DNA of 64,000 nucleotides, from assembly GCA_014238905.1 (NCBI GenBank), contig JABAAE010000001.1:294712-358711 (forward strand), in the 5' to 3' direction. The notes beneath the pieces are model-generated. The model was not told where the DNA came from. It saw only the letters and a program-made list of their open reading frames with translations, and did no database searches. A program made the position numbers and the translations under genes. Shown in pieces: positions 55,797-64,000 of the stretch (its first letter is position 1; every line of letters starts with the position of its first letter). This DNA comes from Planctomycetota bacterium (GTDB lineage Bacteria > Planctomycetota > Planctomycetia > Pirellulales > Pirellulaceae).

Positions 55797-56603
55797 TTAC
55801 TGCATCGGTTCGTCGATGACCGGGTTGGTTAAAGATCCAATTTTTTCAATTTCGATCGTCACCGAATCGCCCTCCTTCAGATAAACCGGCGGTTTGCGAG
55901 CTAATCCAACACCGTGGGGCGTTCCGGTCAAAATCACCGTCCCCGGCATCAAAGTAGTACTTCCGCTGAGAAATTCAATCAAGCCGGGTACGTCGAAAAT
56001 CATGTCATTGGTGTTCCAATCCTGCATGGTTTCTCCGTTGAGAATGGTCTTGATTTTCAGGTCGTTTGGATTGGCAATTTCGTCGGGAGTGACCAGACAG
56101 GGTCCCAATGGACAAAATGTATCGAAGGTTTTTCCTTTGCACCACTGAGAACCGCCATACTGTATTTGCCAATCACGGGCGCTGACATCATGTCCACAGG
56201 TGTAGCCAAGGACATAGTCCAGTGCCTTTTCTCGAGACACATTTTTGCATTGTTTGCCGATGACAACCGCCAGTTCACATTCGTAATCGACTTTTTCACT
56301 TTTCAGATGACGAGGGATTTCAATCGGATCGCCGGGATTTTGAACCGTACTGGGTGCTTTCATAAAAAGAATAGGATAGTCCGGTTTGGGCAGGCCACCC
56401 TCCTGTGCATGAAACAGATAATTCAATCCAATACAATAAATTGCCACCGGTTCAATGGGAGCCAGTTTTTTCTGCACGTCAGCAGGCCGACCGGTCACTG
56501 TGAAATCACCGAAAATAGAGCCCTCGATTTCGAATATGGCATCCTCGGTCTGCGAAGCGAATCGGTTAATACCTGCCGAATCCCGGTAGCGAATCAATTT
56601 CAT
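55797..56603 (-). CDS. Fumarylacetoacetate hydrolase family protein
   Basis: A 268-residue protein. ATG 56603 has GGGAG 6 bases upstream and begins MKLIRYRDSAGINRFA as in the family, so it is preferred over a longer frame to 56693. Motifs: YCIGLNYLFHAQE, the metal-site segment KVDYECELAVVIGK, YVLGYTCGHDVSARDWQ, KGKTFDTFCPLGPCLV and ILTGTPHGVGLA. Members hydrolyse or decarboxylate beta-diketo acids (for example 2-hydroxyhepta-2,4-diene-1,7-dioate isomerase or acylpyruvase); the substrate is not determinable here. Confidence 0.92.
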   Translation of the reverse strand: MKLIRYRDSAGINRFASQTEDAIFEIEGSIFGDFTVTGRPADVQKKLAPIEPVAIYCIGLNYLFHAQEGGLPKPDYPILFMKAPSTVQNPGDPIEIPRHLKSEKVDYECELAVVIGKQCKNVSREKALDYVLGYTCGHDVSARDWQIQYGGSQWCKGKTFDTFCPLGPCLVTPDEIANPNDLKIKTILNGETMQDWNTNDMIFDVPGLIEFLSGSTTLMPGTVILTGTPHGVGLARKPPVYLKEGDSVTIEIEKIGSLTNPVIDEPMQ

Positions 56604-56616
56604 TTTTTCTCCCGTC

Positions 56617-56644
56617 GGTTGAATGATCTCGGTTGAATGATCTC
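56617..56644. repeat. 14-bp tandem duplication in the leader of the FAA-hydrolase gene
   Basis: Two exact copies of GGTTGAATGATCTC (56617-56630, 56631-56644), 13 bases upstream of the ATG at 56603 (minus strand gene). Confidence 0.95.
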
Positions 56645-56806
56645 GGATACCAAGCTTTGTTTCAGCAAACGATTCTAATCGCTGACCAAGCAAATGCCTA
56701 ACTCACCCGCTGGACTGGCAATCTTGATTGCGGATGATCTGATGACCGGGCAAGATAAGGCCATAGAATCATGCGGTCAACGTCATCCAACACCCCGTTA
56801 ATTCGG

Positions 56807-58873
56807 CTAACTGATCGGCTCGACGACAACCTCGCATTCAGGCAAGCTGTCGAGAAATAACCGGCCATAATACTTAGTCTGAATTCGAGGGTCGAGAACG
56901 ACCACAATCCCGCGGTCAGCCTGTGTTCTTATCAACCGACCAAACCCTTGCCGGAATTTCACGATGGCCTCTGGAAGCGAATATTCACTAAATGGATTTC
57001 CTCCATTTTGTTTAATCAGATCCATCCGTGCTTCGACTAAAGGGTGATCCGGCACGGCGAATGGAAGCTTGGTAATGATCACGTTCTGCAAAGCATCCCC
57101 TGGTACATCAACGCCCTGCCAAAAACTGTCCGTACCAAACAAAACTCCGCGAGGATGACTCTTGAACTGCTCTAGCATCACATTACGAGGAGTCCCGTCT
57201 GCCTGAGAATAAAATGCAAAGTGATTTTCGGCCAACCAACCCGTCAGCCTTTGACCAAGTCGCCTCATCAGGTCATAGCTTGTGAACAAAACGAAAGCAT
57301 GTCCGTTTGTCTGGCTCACGTATTTTTTTATTCCGAGTTCACAGGATTCTTCAAACTTGCTTTTCTGGGAATTTGGATCAGGCATTCCGGCCACACAGAT
57401 AACCTTTGCCTGCCGAGGGTAATCAAAAGGAGAATCAAGTTGCACTGAATTGCTCGATGTCAAACCTACTCTCGATTTAAAATAATCGAAATTGCCTTCG
57501 TGGTTCAGTGACAATGTTGCGCTAGTCAGCACGACTGTTTTGACTTGCTCAAAAAGCATACTGCGTAACGCCGGCCCCACGTCAACGGGTGCTGCAACGA
57601 GCGAAACCCTCGGCGACGTCCGCCGCCATTTTGCCTCGGTCCAGTAGACATTTCCCTCAAGGTGCTGGTGTTGCCATTGATCAATTCCATCAGCCAACGA
57701 CACCAAACGATCTTGCGCTGAAACCAGATCCTGTCGATCTTCTTCTTTTTCGATTTGATTAGCGTGCCTGCGAATCATGTGGGATAAACGACGCAATGCC
57801 GGGCTCAGCGGATTCTCTACGAGCTGCGGATGATGAACCCGTGCAATGGTCACGGTGCCCCTATCCTTCCGACTGGTCTCAGACAACCAGGCCATCAGAT
57901 CACCAAAAAAGAGGTCTGCAAGCCGATAACACTCTATCGTTTGCTTTTGGGCTTCGATGGCCCCGTGATGTACCAGCAAGCCTTTGTTTGTCGCGTCATT
58001 AAAGAGTTTCTTCAGCAGGTAATCCACCTGTCCCGACGTCACTGACAATCCGAGGTGATCGCCGGCCACACCTTCAACGGTATGCGCCTCGTCAAGAATA
58101 ACAGTATCATAATCGGGCAACAGCTTCACACCGGACTGACGCAAGCCGAGATCGGTAAAAAACAGTGCGTGATTAACGACTAGAATCTGGGCGTTTTGCA
58201 TTCTTCGGCGTGACTGAAAATAGAAACAGTCCTTGAATCGAGGACATTTCTTTCCCATGCAATTGCCGCTGTCGCTGGCTACTTCATCCCACACCTGCCC
58301 GAGAGGCTTTGCGGGAAGATCAGAAAGCGACCCATCGCTGGTCTGTAGCGACCATTGCCGAATCCTTCGCAACTGGTCAGATTCCTCGGTGGTCGAGAAC
58401 AGGGAATTGGACCGGCTCCACGCCGATTCCATCCGCCGTAGGCTGATGTAGTTCCTGCGACCCTTGACCAGTAAAGCGGAGAATTCCAATGGAATCACGC
58501 TATTGAGGAAGGGGATATCCTTCTGAATCAACTGTTCCTGGAGAGAAATCGTGTGAGTCGAAACGATGATCGGCTTGGTTTTCTCGGATGTATCGGCAGA
58601 TGTCTTTTGAACGGTTTCCAGGATAGCTGGTACAAGGTATGCAAAGCTCTTACCCACACCCGTTCCGGCCTCCGCGATCAAATGCCGTCCACCACGAATG
58701 GCCTTTTCAATCGCGATCGCCATCGCGAGTTGCTGCGGCCGAAACTCGTAATTCTTCAGCCGCTTGGCAACCAGCTGATCCATCCCGAGAACGTCGTGCG
58801 AATTCAATTTCGAATCATCCAAGGAATATCTGCAAAATGAATGAGGAAAGGGAACAAGATTTGAGATCACCAT
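56807..58873 (-). CDS. DinG/XPD-like ATP-dependent DNA helicase
   Basis: About 688 residues from ATG 58873; the start is uncertain because homology begins at DVLG and ATG has no ribosome-binding site. Walker A is AEAGTGVGKS (67-76), Walker B is DEAH in ILDEAHTVEG, and motif VI is QGFGRLIRTQADRG. It is an XPD/DinG superfamily 2 helicase. The iron-sulphur Cys set is incomplete: C205, C210 and C216 are present, but the first Cys, expected in GRRNYLCL, is Ser144 (GRRNYISL). It may therefore lack the cluster. Confidence 0.9.
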   Translation of the reverse strand: MVISNLVPFPHSFCRYSLDDSKLNSHDVLGMDQLVAKRLKNYEFRPQQLAMAIAIEKAIRGGRHLIAEAGTGVGKSFAYLVPAILETVQKTSADTSEKTKPIIVSTHTISLQEQLIQKDIPFLNSVIPLEFSALLVKGRRNYISLRRMESAWSRSNSLFSTTEESDQLRRIRQWSLQTSDGSLSDLPAKPLGQVWDEVASDSGNCMGKKCPRFKDCFYFQSRRRMQNAQILVVNHALFFTDLGLRQSGVKLLPDYDTVILDEAHTVEGVAGDHLGLSVTSGQVDYLLKKLFNDATNKGLLVHHGAIEAQKQTIECYRLADLFFGDLMAWLSETSRKDRGTVTIARVHHPQLVENPLSPALRRLSHMIRRHANQIEKEEDRQDLVSAQDRLVSLADGIDQWQHQHLEGNVYWTEAKWRRTSPRVSLVAAPVDVGPALRSMLFEQVKTVVLTSATLSLNHEGNFDYFKSRVGLTSSNSVQLDSPFDYPRQAKVICVAGMPDPNSQKSKFEESCELGIKKYVSQTNGHAFVLFTSYDLMRRLGQRLTGWLAENHFAFYSQADGTPRNVMLEQFKSHPRGVLFGTDSFWQGVDVPGDALQNVIITKLPFAVPDHPLVEARMDLIKQNGGNPFSEYSLPEAIVKFRQGFGRLIRTQADRGIVVVLDPRIQTKYYGRLFLDSLPECEVVVEPIS

Positions 58874-58944
58874 CAAAGCTGGTAAGATGGATGAGATTTT
58901 CCGACTCCATCCCACACCCCAGATAGAGCAAGGTAGACTCAGGG

Positions 58945-59697
58945 ATGCCCATCAAATTCCATTGTCCGGAATGCTACGCGGAGATTATTACAGCAGATGA
59001 AACCGCTGGAAAGCAGGGGCGTTGTTCAAATTGTACGGTCGTGGTTCACATTCCGCTTCGAAACCCGGCTGCTGCTGGAATTGTCCGCCCGGAAACATCT
59101 TCAACACAGCCCTCTGTGCAGCCAGATCGATCTTCCCAACGGCCCAATCCGGTTGTCTCCGGCGATCCGTTCAAGCCAACGGTCCAAAAATCAACAACCG
59201 CAAAAAATGCACTGGTTGAAAAACAACTCGGCATGGACCAATGGGACAAAAAACTTGAGGACGGATCTTGGGGAGAGGATACCGCTCTATCATTGAAGAT
59301 GCGGGGGCTTGTGGCCCAGGAACGGACAAAGCATCGGATCATGGGCCCCGCGCAGGCTTTGTCGGTAACCGCTGCAGTCAACCTGATCGGGGTTGCTATT
59401 TCTATCGTCAGTCTAATCGCCTACGTCGTTTACCAAGCCCAAACCGCGACGGATATCAACGTTACCTTGGTCGCCATATGGATGATGGTGACTGCGGTCG
59501 TCATGCTTTGCTCCATGATGATTGCCATTGGAGCAAACCATATGAAGCTAACTCGCAGCTATTCCATGGCCTACACCGGGGTCGTTTTTTCATTGCTACC
59601 ACTCAATCCCCTTTTTTTTCTGACGATCCCTTTTGGAGTCTGGGCGCTGACGGTTCTGAATGACATCGACATTGGGTCCGGATTTAAGCGTCCTTAA
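58945..59697 (+). CDS. Zinc-ribbon membrane protein of unknown function
   Basis: A 250-residue protein: N-terminal zinc ribbon (HCPEC, then RCSNC about 16 residues later), a polar Ser/Pro/Gln linker, then about four hydrophobic segments in residues 140-240 (ALSVTAAVNLIGVAISIVSLIAYVVY, VAIWMMVTAVVMLCSMMIAIG, GVVFSLLPLNPLFFLTIPFGVWAL). This layout, a zinc ribbon followed by DUF-type membrane helices, is common in planctomycetes. A role in envelope regulation or signalling is only a guess. Confidence 0.78.
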   Translation: MPIKFHCPECYAEIITADETAGKQGRCSNCTVVVHIPLRNPAAAGIVRPETSSTQPSVQPDRSSQRPNPVVSGDPFKPTVQKSTTAKNALVEKQLGMDQWDKKLEDGSWGEDTALSLKMRGLVAQERTKHRIMGPAQALSVTAAVNLIGVAISIVSLIAYVVYQAQTATDINVTLVAIWMMVTAVVMLCSMMIAIGANHMKLTRSYSMAYTGVVFSLLPLNPLFFLTIPFGVWALTVLNDIDIGSGFKRP

Positions 59698-59777
59698 TAG
59701 TTTTGGCCAGGAAATTGCTGGCCGTCACATGATTTTGTTATTTACTGCCGTTTCCTCCCGTCCGGATTTTACATCTG

Positions 59778-60251
59778 ATGATCAACCTTTTTAACCAAAA
59801 AAGCATCGTCCTGACTTTGTTGATTTCGTTCTTCCCATGGCTGTCTGCTATGGCAGATGGTCAGCAGAAAGAAGACCTCCAAGACGAAATTTTGCACGTC
59901 TTCAGTCAACAGGTTGCCGCATGGAACGAAGGAAATCTCGAAAAATTCATGGCCACTTATTGGAAATCCAAAGAGCTCACCTTTAGCGCTGGCGGAAAAA
60001 CAACCCGGGGATGGCAGGCTACTTTGGACCGGTACAAAAAAAGCTACTCAACCAAAGATCTAATGGGCAAGTTAACGTTCACCCATTTTGAAGTCACCAA
60101 AATCGGATCGGAAGGTGCACTCGCGTTGGGTCGCTGGCATTTAAAACGAAAAACCGATGATCGGGAAGGAAATTTTTCTGTTGTTCTGAAAAAGATCAAC
60201 GGCCAATGGCTGATTATCCACGATCATTCATCCAACCTCGAAAAAGAATGA
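59778..60251 (+). CDS. Secreted SnoaL/NTF2-like protein (DUF4440 type)
   Basis: A 157-residue protein. The signal is FNQKSIVLTLLISFFPWLSAMA before DGQQ. The mature part is one NTF2-like cone: EILHVFSQQVAAWNEGNLEKFMATYWKS, LTFSAGGKTTRGWQATLDRYKKSYS, GRWHLKRKTDDREGNFSVVLKKINGQWLIIHDHSS. The end WLIIHDHSS is typical of DUF4440. Such proteins bind small molecules or act as enzymes; the role here is unknown. Confidence 0.88.
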   Translation: MINLFNQKSIVLTLLISFFPWLSAMADGQQKEDLQDEILHVFSQQVAAWNEGNLEKFMATYWKSKELTFSAGGKTTRGWQATLDRYKKSYSTKDLMGKLTFTHFEVTKIGSEGALALGRWHLKRKTDDREGNFSVVLKKINGQWLIIHDHSSNLEKE

Positions 60252-60282
60252 ACTGTCAGACAGTTTGATCAGAATTTCAGTA

Positions 60283-61641
60283 TCAAGCAATGATCTTTTT
60301 CATCACGTTGCCGTAAACATCGGTTAAACGGAAATCCCGTCCGGCATAGCGATAGGTCAAATTTTTATGGTCCAGACCGAGTAAATGCAACATCGTCGCA
60401 TGGAGGTCATGGAAATCGGTTCTGTCCTCGACCGCCGAAATCCCAAATTCATCGGTTTGACCATGCCGCATTCCACCTTGAACGCCGCCCCCACACATCC
60501 ACATTGAAAACCCTGTCGCGTTATGGTCTCGACCGTCACTCTTTTTAACATGAGGTGTTCGACCGAATTCGCCCCCCCAAACCACCAACGTATCTTTCAA
60601 TAGACCACGTTGGTCTAGATCCTCGATCAACGCCGCTATGGGTTGGTCAATTTGAAGGCAATTTTGCGCCAGATTTTTTCTTAACCCGCCGTGTTGATCC
60701 CAATTTGCATGTGATAATTCAATAAATCGAACACCGGCCTCGGCGAACTTCCTAGCCAAAAGACACTGACGGCCAAAATCATCTGTTTGACCTCCTCCAA
60801 TACCGTATTTTGACAATGTCTGTGCCGATTCCCGTTCAAAGTCCATGAGGGCCGGAATTTGCGATTGCATTCGAAACGCCAATTCATAGGACTCAATCAC
60901 GCCCTCAATTTGGGGATCGATTTTCTGTTGCGTGAGTAGATCCTGATTCATCGATTGGATCAAATCGAGCTGATCCCGTTGAATTGTTAGATCAAGCTGA
61001 TCATTGTTGAGGTTACCTATTTGTGCGTTTTGAAGGGATTGACCACGCCGACCAATGCGGGTGCCTTGATACATCGCCGGTAAAAAAGCACTTCCGTAAT
61101 TCTGAGCCCCACCCAATTGTGGCTCTGGCTTAATTGTGATGAAGCCTGGCAGATCCTGGTTTTCCGTTCCCAGACCGTACAGCGTCCAAGCGCCAACACT
61201 TGGCCGGACAAACCTAAATTCACCGGTATGCATTTGAAGATAAGCTTGGGGATGGGCTGGCGTTTTACCGTACATGCCATTGATCAGACAAAGCTTGTCC
61301 GCCATGCGTCCGAGATGTGGAAACAGTTCTGAAACAGGCAAGCCACTCTCACCGCTTTGTTTAAATTTCCAGGGCGACTGCATCAACTTGCGATTACCAT
61401 TGCTCTTCTGACCATCCTTCTTGGCCAACTCCGGCTTGTAATCAAATGTGTCCACGTGGGATGGTCCTCCCCGCATACTCAAAAAAATCACCCGTTTTGC
61501 TTTGGGTGAAAAATGAGGTGCCTTGGAGGCTAGTGGGTTCTTTCCGTCAGTAGCAGCAATGTCATTAGCCAACCCGGCGAAAGCGGCGTATCCGAACCCG
61601 GTCGCCACTGATTGCAACATGATACGTCTTGAAAGGGACAT
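60283..61641 (-). CDS. DUF1501 domain protein with Tat-type signal
   Basis: A 452-residue protein with a twin-Arg-like signal (MSLSRRIMLQSVATGFGYAAFAGLA). Family motifs: MRGGPSHVDTFDYKP, INGMYGKTPAHPQAYLQMHTGEF, WGGEFGRTP, GRDHNATGFSMWMCGGGV. It is 46 bases downstream of the DUF1549/DUF1553 gene on the same strand, the standard planctomycete pairing. The pair is thought to be exported and linked to polysaccharide or sulphated-glycan use, but the enzymatic role is not proven. Confidence 0.92.
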   Translation of the reverse strand: MSLSRRIMLQSVATGFGYAAFAGLANDIAATDGKNPLASKAPHFSPKAKRVIFLSMRGGPSHVDTFDYKPELAKKDGQKSNGNRKLMQSPWKFKQSGESGLPVSELFPHLGRMADKLCLINGMYGKTPAHPQAYLQMHTGEFRFVRPSVGAWTLYGLGTENQDLPGFITIKPEPQLGGAQNYGSAFLPAMYQGTRIGRRGQSLQNAQIGNLNNDQLDLTIQRDQLDLIQSMNQDLLTQQKIDPQIEGVIESYELAFRMQSQIPALMDFERESAQTLSKYGIGGGQTDDFGRQCLLARKFAEAGVRFIELSHANWDQHGGLRKNLAQNCLQIDQPIAALIEDLDQRGLLKDTLVVWGGEFGRTPHVKKSDGRDHNATGFSMWMCGGGVQGGMRHGQTDEFGISAVEDRTDFHDLHATMLHLLGLDHKNLTYRYAGRDFRLTDVYGNVMKKIIA

Positions 61642-61687
61642 CCAATGGTTTCCTTGATGGGGACTGATGGTTTCTCAACGGCAATTC

Positions 61688-64000
61688 TTAATTCAGTATT
61701 CGAAATTCGCCGCTGGCAAAAAGCGCCTGGCAAAAAGCTGCAAACGCAATTTCGTTCGCATCCGCTTCACTCTTGTTCTGGTTCAACAATTTTTTCCTGG
61801 AAGAGCCGATAAACTCTTCTGCTCTTCGGATTTCCTTTTGCTGCGGCAAACGGGAAAGAACGGCCCGATAGGCTCTTTTGATTTGATCCACCTCCGAAGC
61901 CCCAGGCTTCTGGATCCTGCTGGCCAACAACTGTGAGTTTTTCATCACGAATTTGGAATTCATCATGTAGAGCGCCTGGGTGGCAACGGTGGTAACCTGT
62001 CGGTCACCTACCAAAATACTAGGTTCGGCAAAGTCAAAAACCCTCAATGATTCGGGAATTGCATTTCGAACCACAGGAAGATAAACACTTCGGTACGGGT
62101 ACTCGACATTAAAGGTTTCTTCGGTGACCCCTCGCCCAATCCCTTGAGAACTCTTGTATTTTGCCACGGGCGATTTGACGGGTGCTTCGCCGTTGAGTAC
62201 ACCGGCTGCCAGCAAGATGGAATCTCGCAGTATTTCTGCATCCAATCTTCGTGAATTCATTCGCCATAATAAACGGTTTCCTGGATCCGATTCAAAGTTA
62301 TCCGAATCAAAGGCAATCGCTGATTGGTAGGCTCGACTCAACATGATCTCTCGGATGAGTTCTTTAAAAGACCAACCATTGTCAACAAATCGGTTTGCCA
62401 AATAATCGAGCAATTGGGGATGACTGGGACGCTCCCCTGTCTCTCCAAAATTATCGACCGTTCGCACCAAACCCTGTCCGAAAAGGTGCCGCCAAATCCG
62501 GTTGACAGCCACTCTGGCAGTCAAGGGATTATCTTTAGATGCAATCCATTTCGCTAATTCCAGGCGGCCACTACTGGCCTTGTCGGCAACCTGGAAGCGA
62601 TTGGATTGGGACATCACCGTGAGAAATCCTCGTTTCACAATCTCGCCCTTACCTGTGATTTCTCCCCGGATCAGGATATTGCAGTCCAGACATTTGCCCT
62701 CTCGGACACCCATCGCTACTTCCCCGGAGCCAACGCCATTGTTTCGCAAGACATTGAGCTGCTGTTGTAATACTTTTTGTCGTTTCCGCTGTTTCGCCAA
62801 TTCACGTTGAATCAATTTTTTGTCCGCCGCGGTCGGCCTGGACTGAGATTGGTTTTTTTTGTCACTTTGCCCCTGCTTTTTGGCAAGCGATTTTTGTTGG
62901 TTCTGTATCGACATCCTCAACCGCTTGAGCTCAGCAGCCAATTTCGCTATCTCTTTCTCTTTCTGCAATGAAGCGGTTTTCCCATCATCACCGGGATCTA
63001 CTTGTACATTGATCAAGCCGGTAGCCTGCCGGGAGCCATTTCCTCCCCGCCCAAAAAGCGTTTCGGTGCTGCGAAAAATTCCCGCCAAGGCGTAGTAATC
63101 TTCTGTCGAAACGGGATCGAATTTATGATCATGGCAACGAGCACACGATACGGTAATCGCCATCGTCGATCGAGAAACTACATCGATCTGCTCATCAACC
63201 ATGTCCATCGAAAAGACCTCCTTATTGCGTTCGTTCAACAACTTGGGTCCGACGGCGAGAAAACCGGTCGCAATTTTCGGCTCAAAGGGTGGCTGGTTTT
63301 CAAGTGGCTGTATCAAGTCACCTGCCAACTGTTCGGTGATGAATCGTTGGTATGATTTATCGTTGTTGAATGAATCGATGACGTAATTGCGATAACGCCA
63401 CGCGTGTGGATAAAGAAAATTCCTTTCCCGTCCATTGGACTCTGCGAATCTCGCAACATCCAGCCAATGCCGACCCCATTTTTCTCCATACTTTTTCGAT
63501 TTCAATAACCGCTCGATCAGTTTTTCTCTTCTGTCGGCATCCTCGTCGGTCAGGTAATCGTCAATCTCTTTTTGGGTCGGTGGAAGACCCGTCAGGTTAA
63601 GGTAGTCCCGGCGCAATAACTGTTCAACTGAAGCCGGTCCCACGGGCGTGAGCCCTGCCTCGTTGAGCTTCGCTAATACAAAAAGGTCGATGTCTGACTG
63701 GCTCCAGCCATCCGGGTCGTTCACCTTCGGTGGCGGAGATGCCTGAGGCTTCTGAAACGCCCAGAATTTCCGGCCCTCTTCAAAGTCGATCGATGACTTG
63801 TTTTTTACGATTGACTTACCAATCCGGGGATCGGGAGCACCCATCTTTATCCACCGCTCAAAATCCCGAACGACCGACAAAGGTAATCGCTTCTTGGGAG
63901 GCATTTCAAACGACTCATACTTGATGGCATCCAGAATCAGGCTGGCCTGAAGATCTCCAGGAACCACCCCGTGTCCGGATTCTCCACCGGCGCGAATCCC
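61688..64000 (-). CDS. PSCyt1/DUF1549/DUF1553 protein (partial, N-terminus off the right edge)
   Basis: 771 codons are open to the window edge; the first residues (GESGHGVVPGDLQASLILDAIKY) are the end of a planctomycete cytochrome C-like domain (PSCyt1), so the haem-binding CxxCH lies beyond the edge. DUF1549 follows (WSQSDIDLFVLAKLNEAGLTPV, RRDYLNLTGLPPT, WGRHWLDVARFAES, RCHDHKFDPVSTEDYYALAGIFRST), then a coiled Lys/Gln-rich linker and DUF1553 (LTARVAVNRIWRHLFGQGLVRTVDNFGETGERPSHPQLLDYLA). It precedes the DUF1501 gene. Exported, function unproven. Confidence 0.93.
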   Translation of the reverse strand, partial: GIRAGGESGHGVVPGDLQASLILDAIKYESFEMPPKKRLPLSVVRDFERWIKMGAPDPRIGKSIVKNKSSIDFEEGRKFWAFQKPQASPPPKVNDPDGWSQSDIDLFVLAKLNEAGLTPVGPASVEQLLRRDYLNLTGLPPTQKEIDDYLTDEDADRREKLIERLLKSKKYGEKWGRHWLDVARFAESNGRERNFLYPHAWRYRNYVIDSFNNDKSYQRFITEQLAGDLIQPLENQPPFEPKIATGFLAVGPKLLNERNKEVFSMDMVDEQIDVVSRSTMAITVSCARCHDHKFDPVSTEDYYALAGIFRSTETLFGRGGNGSRQATGLINVQVDPGDDGKTASLQKEKEIAKLAAELKRLRMSIQNQQKSLAKKQGQSDKKNQSQSRPTAADKKLIQRELAKQRKRQKVLQQQLNVLRNNGVGSGEVAMGVREGKCLDCNILIRGEITGKGEIVKRGFLTVMSQSNRFQVADKASSGRLELAKWIASKDNPLTARVAVNRIWRHLFGQGLVRTVDNFGETGERPSHPQLLDYLANRFVDNGWSFKELIREIMLSRAYQSAIAFDSDNFESDPGNRLLWRMNSRRLDAEILRDSILLAAGVLNGEAPVKSPVAKYKSSQGIGRGVTEETFNVEYPYRSVYLPVVRNAIPESLRVFDFAEPSILVGDRQVTTVATQALYMMNSKFVMKNSQLLASRIQKPGASEVDQIKRAYRAVLSRLPQQKEIRRAEEFIGSSRKKLLNQNKSEADANEIAFAAFCQALFASGEFRILN

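Noticed and set aside
60251-60265. Palindrome AACTGTC-A-GACAGTT at the end of the SnoaL-like gene as a terminator
   Set aside because: No T-tract follows and the loop is a single base; not a supported terminator.

Overview
The window looks like a chromosomal segment of a planctomycete (Planctomycetota, probably Planctomycetia) of roughly 50% GC. The evidence is three DUF1501 proteins, one of them behind a PSCyt1/DUF1549/DUF1553 protein; an SHD1-domain protein; a YTV-like secreted repeat protein; a bacterial topoisomerase VI B subunit; an NDH-SelD fusion; a BRCT-MerR-TPR protein; a LysM protein in place of the cell-division genes after rsmH; and weak use of Shine-Dalgarno sites with many TTG/GTG starts. 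About 57 protein genes are called. No rRNA, tRNA, CRISPR array, transposase or prophage was recognised. This is a reading by eye; no homology search was run.

Layout. 1-4.1 kb: a PLP class V enzyme (cut by the left edge) coupled to a Cys-rich unknown, an FmdB-type zinc ribbon, nnrE and a lipoate ligase-like protein. 4.1-7.2 kb: a secreted repeat protein behind a leader hairpin, then a BRCT-MerR-TPR protein. 7.2-10.3 kb: trpB-trpA, divergent from mutM. 10.4-15.9 kb: a membrane protein fused to a spermidine synthase-like domain, then two DUF1501 genes. 16-21.3 kb: ptsI, then a compact lipid or polyketide-like cluster (FabZ-like, ACP, second hotdog protein, FabF-like). 22.3-28.3 kb: the NDH-SelD fusion, the SHD1 protein and a DUF6798-like membrane protein. 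28.4-33.3 kb: HU with a promoter and terminator that can be read directly, a DUF1844 protein, a methyltransferase and a large membrane protein.

33.7-45 kb: nhaA, an HPF/RaiA-type ribosome factor, pepD, a LysM protein, rsmH, a glycosyltransferase, queA and fabG. An intrinsic terminator sits about 10 bases in front of the rsmH start. 45-52 kb: glyA, prmC, a csrA with a long C-terminal extension, top6B without an adjacent subunit A, and two small secreted proteins. 52-64 kb: a SEC-C/TPR protein, a HEIVH metallopeptidase-like protein, an FAA-hydrolase, a DinG-like helicase lacking one iron-sulphur Cys, small envelope proteins, and the DUF1501 + DUF1549/DUF1553 pair, which runs off the right edge.

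Functional links are mostly local. trpB and trpA form tryptophan synthase. rsmH and the LysM protein look like a remnant of a division/cell-wall cluster. The FabZ/ACP/FabF block is a self-contained acyl-chain assembly unit. Six independent short tandem duplications (periods 14-24 bp) lie at gene ends, in leaders or in one protein linker, which suggests slippage is frequent in this genome.
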